Positions 39,460 to 43,370 of a stretch of 43,370 bases of DNA are shown piece after piece. The notes beneath the pieces are model-generated. The model made no database searches. It was not told the DNA's origin and was given only the letters and a program-made list of their open reading frames with translations. Positions within the stretch are counted from its first letter, which is position 1. Each line of letters begins with the position of its first letter. The position numbers and the translations under genes were made by a program. Location of the stretch: the NCBI GenBank assembly GCA_964397855.1, contig CAYNKQ010000009.1, positions 1 through 43,370 on the forward strand, given 5' to 3'. The DNA comes from UBA7683 sp964397855. Its GTDB lineage: Bacteria; Patescibacteriota; Saccharimonadia; Saccharimonadales; UBA7683.

Positions 39460-40077
39460 ATGAAAGCACTACTAGGTACAAAAATTGGTATGACCCAGAT
39501 CCTGCAAGAGGATGGCGTTTTAATACCAGTGACTCTCGTTCAGGCGGGTCCTTGTATAGTTACTCAGGTCAAAACCGAGGAAACTGATGGTTATACATCA
39601 GTACAACTCGCGCTTGGCGGCGGTAAGAACACAAGTAAGTCAGTTCGTGGTCACGTGGCAAAGGCAGACAAAGAACTCATGCCACGCATCATTCGAGAAT
39701 TTCGTGTAGACACCATTTCTGAGGAGCAAAAAGTAGGCTCCTCTTTTGATGTCTCGGCATTCGAGGTTGGTGACAAGGTTAAAGTAACTGGTACCAGCAA
39801 GGGTAAAGGTTTCGCCGGAACTGTAAAGCGTCACAACTTTGCAACCAGCGCCAGCACTCACGGTGGTAACGGAATGGTTCGACGCCCAGGTTCAATTGGC
39901 TCTATGTACCCACAAAAGGTATTTAAGGGCAAAAGAATGGCTGGTCAGATGGGTCACGAACAAGTGACTGTGAGCGGCCTTCAGGTTGCCTTTATTGATC
40001 TAGAAAACAACCTTATCGGATTCAAAGGCGCTATCCCCGGCCCTAAAAAGAGTCTTGTAACGGTGGTAGGAGCATAA
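39460..40077 (+). CDS. rplC: 50S ribosomal protein L3
   Basis: 205 residues. MKALLGTKIGMTQI start, GKGFAGTVKRHNF, and the central-loop GSIGSMYPQKVFKGKRMAGQ near the peptidyl transferase centre are typical. AAAGGGA lies before the ATG. It opens the ribosomal operon that runs beyond the window; rplD follows after 1 nt. Confidence 0.98.
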   Translation: MKALLGTKIGMTQILQEDGVLIPVTLVQAGPCIVTQVKTEETDGYTSVQLALGGGKNTSKSVRGHVAKADKELMPRIIREFRVDTISEEQKVGSSFDVSAFEVGDKVKVTGTSKGKGFAGTVKRHNFATSASTHGGNGMVRRPGSIGSMYPQKVFKGKRMAGQMGHEQVTVSGLQVAFIDLENNLIGFKGAIPGPKKSLVTVVGA

Positions 40078-40078
40078 T

Positions 40079-40717
40079 ATGGCAGACGTAAAGACAACTA
40101 CAGCTAAAAAACCTGCAGCAACATCAGCACTACCAAAAGAAGTGTTCGCAGTAGAAATTAACAATCACGACCTTGTAAAGCGAGCTTACGAAGCATACCT
40201 TGCAAACGGACGGACAAATCATGCGGTTACTAAAACCCGTGGACTCGTACGTGGTGGTGGTAAGAAGCCTTGGCAGCAAAAAGGTACTGGACGAGCCCGC
40301 GTTGGTTCTTCTCGTAACCCTATCTGGCGCGGTGGTGGTATCGTGTTTGGTCCAACTGGTCACGAAAACTACACAAAGACCCTTTCAACTGCTCAAAGAC
40401 GCCAGGCACTCCGACAAGCACTTACTCTTAAGGCCAACAAAGTTATTGTTGCAGAATTTGCAGCCGCAGATGGTAAGGTTAAGAACACCCTCGACCTTAT
40501 TGCAAAGCACAAACTTACTCGTCGCACGCTACTTGTTGTAGACAACAAAGACATCAACATTGACCGTGCAACTCGAAACGTTCAGAACATCAAGGCTGTA
40601 CAGGCCATGTACCTTAACGTATTCGACATTCTTAACGCTGATCACATTGTTATGACTAAGAAGTCAGTTGAGATCGTTAAAAACTGGCTATCAGTAGAAG
40701 GAGGCAAAGATGCTTAA
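40079..40717 (+). CDS. rplD: 50S ribosomal protein L4
   Basis: 212 residues. The exit-tunnel loop KTRGLVRGGGKKPWQQKGTG and GRARVGSSRNPIWRGGG are canonical; a Thr/Lys/Ala-rich N-terminal extension of about 20 residues precedes the fold. In E. coli L4 represses this operon; whether the rplC leader here is a target is unknown. Its 3' end overlaps rplW by 8 nt. Confidence 0.98.
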   Translation: MADVKTTTAKKPAATSALPKEVFAVEINNHDLVKRAYEAYLANGRTNHAVTKTRGLVRGGGKKPWQQKGTGRARVGSSRNPIWRGGGIVFGPTGHENYTKTLSTAQRRQALRQALTLKANKVIVAEFAAADGKVKNTLDLIAKHKLTRRTLLVVDNKDINIDRATRNVQNIKAVQAMYLNVFDILNADHIVMTKKSVEIVKNWLSVEGGKDA

Positions 40718-41018
40718 TCTTAAACCTCGTATGAGCGAAAAAGCTTACCAGCAGAGCATACTGAATCAAACATACGTATTTGTTGTACCAACAAGTTCTA
40801 ACAAGATTCAGATCAAAGCAGCTGTAGAGGCGCAGTTCAATGTAACTGTTACAGAAGTAAACATTGTTGTACAAAACGGCAAAAAAGCTCGTTCAATCCG
40901 GATGGGCAACCGCCGAGCTCGACCAATCATGGGTGAACGAAGCACTTTTAAAAAGGCTTACGTACGACTTAAAGACGGCGATAGTATCAAGATCTTTGAA
41001 GAAGAGGAGCAAAAGTAA
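40710..41018 (+). CDS. rplW: 50S ribosomal protein L23
   Basis: 102 residues. L23 lines the tunnel exit and docks trigger factor (encoded at 19741). RMSEKAYQQSILNQTYVF and the VQNGKKARSIRMGNRRARPI loop are typical. AAGGAGG (40698-40704), inside rplD, is 5 nt before the ATG. Its stop overlaps rplB by one base. Confidence 0.97.
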   Translation: MLNLKPRMSEKAYQQSILNQTYVFVVPTSSNKIQIKAAVEAQFNVTVTEVNIVVQNGKKARSIRMGNRRARPIMGERSTFKKAYVRLKDGDSIKIFEEEEQK

Positions 41019-41854
41019 TGTCTGTTAAAGCTTACAAACCAACTACTCCAGCTCGTCGTGGTATGACTAGCCAAGATCTTACTAAGATCACCACTAAAAA
41101 GCCTGTTAAATCACTCCTTGTTATCAAGAAGCGAACTAACGGACGAAACAATCAGGGTCGAATTACCGTTCGACACCGTGGTGGTGGCGCAAAACGCTTC
41201 TACCGACTTGTTAACTTCAAGCAGCTAGATTTCGAAAAAGCTACAATTGAGCACATCGAATACGATCCGAACCGATCTGCTCGTATCGCTCGCCTGAAAG
41301 ATGAAACCAATAAATACCATTATGTAATTGCCAGCACTGGCATGAAAATTGGTCAGGTAATCACCGTTGGCTCATCTGCGGCAATTGAAGAAGGTAACCG
41401 GCTTGCACTTAAAGATATTCCTACCGGTAGCTTCATTTACGCACTAGAACTTCAACCCGGTCGTGGCGCCCAAATGGTACGTTCAGCTGGAACAAAAGCT
41501 CAGCTGACATCTAAAGAAGGTGAATACGCACAGGTGAAGTTGCCAAGCGGTGAAGTTCGTTTGATCAACGTTAACTGTATGGCTACACTCGGAACAGTAA
41601 GTAACGAACAGCATCAGAACGTAAAGATCGGCTCAGCTGGCCGTAAACGTCACCTGGGCTTCCGTCCTTCAGTTCGTGGTGTTGTTATGAACGCAGTTGA
41701 TCACCCACACGGTGGTGGTGATGGTGGTGCTCATGGTATTGGTGGACAACCAAAGACTCCATGGGGCAAGCCAACACTTGGTTACCGAACTCGTCGCAAC
41801 AAACGCACAACTAAATTTATTGTAAGAAGCCGTCATCAGGCTAAGAGGAAATAA
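41018..41854 (+). CDS. rplB: 50S ribosomal protein L2
   Basis: 278 residues. L2 supports subunit association and peptidyl transfer. RNNQGRITVRHRGGGAKRFY and the C-terminal MNAVDHPHGGGDG with the conserved His are intact, as is GRRxTRRNK-type basic ending. Start overlaps the rplW stop. Length is standard. Confidence 0.98.
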   Translation: MSVKAYKPTTPARRGMTSQDLTKITTKKPVKSLLVIKKRTNGRNNQGRITVRHRGGGAKRFYRLVNFKQLDFEKATIEHIEYDPNRSARIARLKDETNKYHYVIASTGMKIGQVITVGSSAAIEEGNRLALKDIPTGSFIYALELQPGRGAQMVRSAGTKAQLTSKEGEYAQVKLPSGEVRLINVNCMATLGTVSNEQHQNVKIGSAGRKRHLGFRPSVRGVVMNAVDHPHGGGDGGAHGIGGQPKTPWGKPTLGYRTRRNKRTTKFIVRSRHQAKRK

Positions 41855-41856
41855 TT

Positions 41857-42120
41857 ATGAGTAGAAGTCTAAAAAAAGGACCATTTGTAGACCCGAAGCT
41901 CGCTAAAAAAGTAGCAGCTCTTGGATCTGATGACCGAACGGTTATCAAAACCTGGGCACGTGCTTGCACAATTAGCCCAGAGTTTGTAGGTCGCACAATT
42001 GCTGTATATAACGGTAAGGTCCACGTACCGGTATTTATCAGCGAAAACATGGTTGGTCACAAACTCGGTGAGTTTAGCCCAACCCGTAAATTCCGTAAAC
42101 ACGGCGGTAAGGATAAATAA
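41857..42120 (+). CDS. rpsS: 30S ribosomal protein S19
   Basis: 87 residues. SRSLKKGPFVD start, IKTWARACTISPEFVGRTI and the HKLGEFSPTRKFRKH ending are typical of S19, which sits in the 30S head with S13. Two nt separate it from rplB and from rplV, consistent with one operon. Confidence 0.98.
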   Translation: MSRSLKKGPFVDPKLAKKVAALGSDDRTVIKTWARACTISPEFVGRTIAVYNGKVHVPVFISENMVGHKLGEFSPTRKFRKHGGKDK

Positions 42121-42122
42121 TC

Positions 42123-42536
42123 ATGCCTGTATACGTAAAAGCTAAAGCTAAATCAGTCGACATGACCCCACGAAAAATTGGCCTCGTTGCCAGTATCGTA
42201 CGTGGCCGAAGTGTTGCTGATGCGCTCACAATTTTAGAACACACACCTAAGCGAGCGGCTCTGCCAATCATTAAGGTAATCAACAGTGCTAAAGCAAATG
42301 CACTTAATAATCATAATGTTAAAGATGAAAACCTTCAGATTGCTACATTACACGTTTCTCCTGGTCCTCGCGCAAAGCGATTCCGCCCAGTAGCTCGTGG
42401 TAGCGCACATCCTTACCAGAAGCGAACAACTCACATTACTGTAATTGTTGCTGGTGAAGAAAAAGCTAAGAAGGCTACACCTGTAAAATCTACCGTAACT
42501 GCACCTAAGAGCGCAGCTAAAAAGGAGACCAAGTAA
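42123..42536 (+). CDS. rplV: 50S ribosomal protein L22
   Basis: 137 residues. MTPRKIGLVASIVRGRSVAD and the tunnel hairpin SPGPRAKRFRPVARGSAHPY are canonical. A lysine/alanine/proline-rich tail of about 25 residues (from about 113) extends beyond the usual C-terminus. Its stop overlaps the rpsC start by one base. Confidence 0.98.
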   Translation: MPVYVKAKAKSVDMTPRKIGLVASIVRGRSVADALTILEHTPKRAALPIIKVINSAKANALNNHNVKDENLQIATLHVSPGPRAKRFRPVARGSAHPYQKRTTHITVIVAGEEKAKKATPVKSTVTAPKSAAKKETK

Positions 42537-43165
42537 TGGGTCAAAAAGTAAATCCTATCAGCATGCGTCTTCAAGTTAATAAGCAGTGGCGCAGTAAATG
42601 GTTCGCTGGCAAAAAAGAATACGCAACATTCTTAAGCCAAGACATTAATGTACGTAAAGAAATCGAAAAGAAGTTCGAAACTCGTGCAGTGATTGATCGA
42701 ATCGACATCGAACGTTCACCAAATCTTGTAACCGTTACTATTCATACTTCTAAAGCTGGTGTAGTAATTGGCCGTGGTGGTGTTGGTGCACAAGAAATTA
42801 AAGCGCTTTGTGAAAAAGCCTTTAAGACCACTGTTCGTGTAAACATCGAAGAAGTAAAACGACCAGAACTTGCTGCAAAGCTTGTTGCTGAAAACATTGC
42901 TCGTCAGCTAGAACGCCGCATCGCATTTAGACGAGCAGTTAAAATGACTGCAGCTGCAACCATGCGCGCAGGAGCTAAAGGTATTCGTATTGAAGTAGCC
43001 GGACGTCTTCAAGGTGCTGAAATGTCTCGACGAGAGAAGCACATTGAAGGAAGTGTTCCACTACACACAATTCGTGCCGACATTGACTACCATGCAGCTC
43101 GGGCTAAGTACCCAGGTGCCGGTATTATCGGTGTTAAGGTTTGGATCTATAAGGGGGAAGCGTAA
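42536..43165 (+). CDS. rpsC: 30S ribosomal protein S3
   Basis: 209 residues. MGQKVNPISMRL start, the KH domain with VVIGRGGVGAQEIKAL (GxxG loop GRGG) and the C-terminal AGRLQGAEMSRREKHIEGSV / GVKVWIYKGEA are typical of S3, part of the mRNA entry channel. It has none of the long C-terminal tail found in some bacteria. TAATG overlaps link it to both neighbours. Confidence 0.98.
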   Translation: MGQKVNPISMRLQVNKQWRSKWFAGKKEYATFLSQDINVRKEIEKKFETRAVIDRIDIERSPNLVTVTIHTSKAGVVIGRGGVGAQEIKALCEKAFKTTVRVNIEEVKRPELAAKLVAENIARQLERRIAFRRAVKMTAAATMRAGAKGIRIEVAGRLQGAEMSRREKHIEGSVPLHTIRADIDYHAARAKYPGAGIIGVKVWIYKGEA

Positions 43166-43370
43166 TGTTACTTCCTAAGAAGACTAAATTTAGAAAAGTA
43201 CGTAAAGGTAAAAACCGTGGCGTTGCTACCAGCGGTAACTACGTTGCTTTCGGCGACTACGGTTTGGTAAGCATGGGAACTGAACGAATCACTTCTCGTC
43301 AGATCGAATCAGCTCGTCAGGCAATGACTCGTTACATCAAACGTGGTGGTAAAGTATGGATTCGTATTTT
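43165..43370 (+). CDS. rplP: 50S ribosomal protein L16, 5' part (cut by window end)
   Basis: 68 complete codons starting MLLPKKTKFRKVRKGK, with GNYVAFGDYGLVSMGTERIT and SRQIESARQAMTRYIKRGGK, diagnostic of L16. The ATG overlaps the rpsC stop. AAGGGGGAAG precedes it. The remainder lies past the window. Confidence 0.97.
   Translation, partial: MLLPKKTKFRKVRKGKNRGVATSGNYVAFGDYGLVSMGTERITSRQIESARQAMTRYIKRGGKVWIRI

Noticed and set aside
39327..39587. 86-codon open frame in the rplC leader overlapping rplC
   Set aside because: It starts at the transcript start, has no ribosome binding site, runs out of frame through rplC, and has no protein-like pattern.
1..43370. Recoded UGA (as in Gracilibacteria/SR1)
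   Set aside because: No in-frame TGA interrupts any of the conserved genes; the standard code fits.
1..43370. CRISPR arrays, insertion sequences or prophage genes
   Set aside because: No regularly spaced repeats, transposase, integrase or phage structural genes were seen.

Overview
The window is a contiguous chromosomal segment of a small-genome bacterium, most likely a member of Candidatus Saccharibacteria (TM7, Candidate Phyla Radiation). The pointers are the very dense packing, the many short lineage-specific hypothetical genes wedged into universal operons, a split S10 ribosomal operon, and informational proteins of CPR type. The standard genetic code fits: UGA behaves as stop and the TyrRS, RpoB, RpoC and ribosomal frames are intact. 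The assignment is inference from gene content; no rRNA is present to confirm it. The whole window is assembled sequence with one 10-N gap inside tuf.

Layout. 1-4.6 kb: 3' end of clpC, a membrane-anchored HELLH protein, radA, and a PIN-TRAM protein. 4.8-9.0 kb: a class A penicillin-binding protein (minus strand) divergent from tyrS. 9.0-10 kb: a GC-rich foreign-looking gene and a pterin dehydratase (minus strand). 10-13.9 kb: recG, a NUDIX hydrolase, a zinc-phospholipase-C-like protein and rsmD; the last three are linked by TAATG overlaps. 13.9-15.4 kb: tRNA-Leu(UAG) with tRNA-like relics beside it, a gene broken by an in-frame amber codon, and a coiled-coil protein. 15.4-18.6 kb: a consensus promoter, a leader with mutually exclusive hairpins and an intrinsic terminator, then an unknown gene, an S66 peptidase and hisS. 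18.7-23 kb: unknown genes, tig, clpP. 23-30.6 kb: rpoB-rpoC with a structured leader. 30.7-37.3 kb: rpsL-rpsG-(unknown)-fusA-(three unknowns)-tuf. 37.3-43.4 kb: a putative 2-oxoglutarate/Fe(II) oxygenase, rpsJ, two small membrane proteins, then rplC-rplD-rplW-rplB-rpsS-rplV-rpsC-rplP (cut by the window end).

Two modes of gene start are visible. Many non-ribosomal genes carry a -10 box only 6-9 nt before the ATG, which predicts leaderless mRNAs. The RNA polymerase, ribosomal and EF-Tu units instead have leaders of roughly 85-160 nt with Shine-Dalgarno sequences, and two of those (rpoB and rpsL) contain clear hairpins. The most interesting observations are the attenuator-like leader at 15.4-15.6 kb, a 2OG-oxygenase candidate next to tuf, loss of both beta' zinc-binding sites, substitutions at both classical streptomycin positions of S12, and the leaderless promoter architecture.
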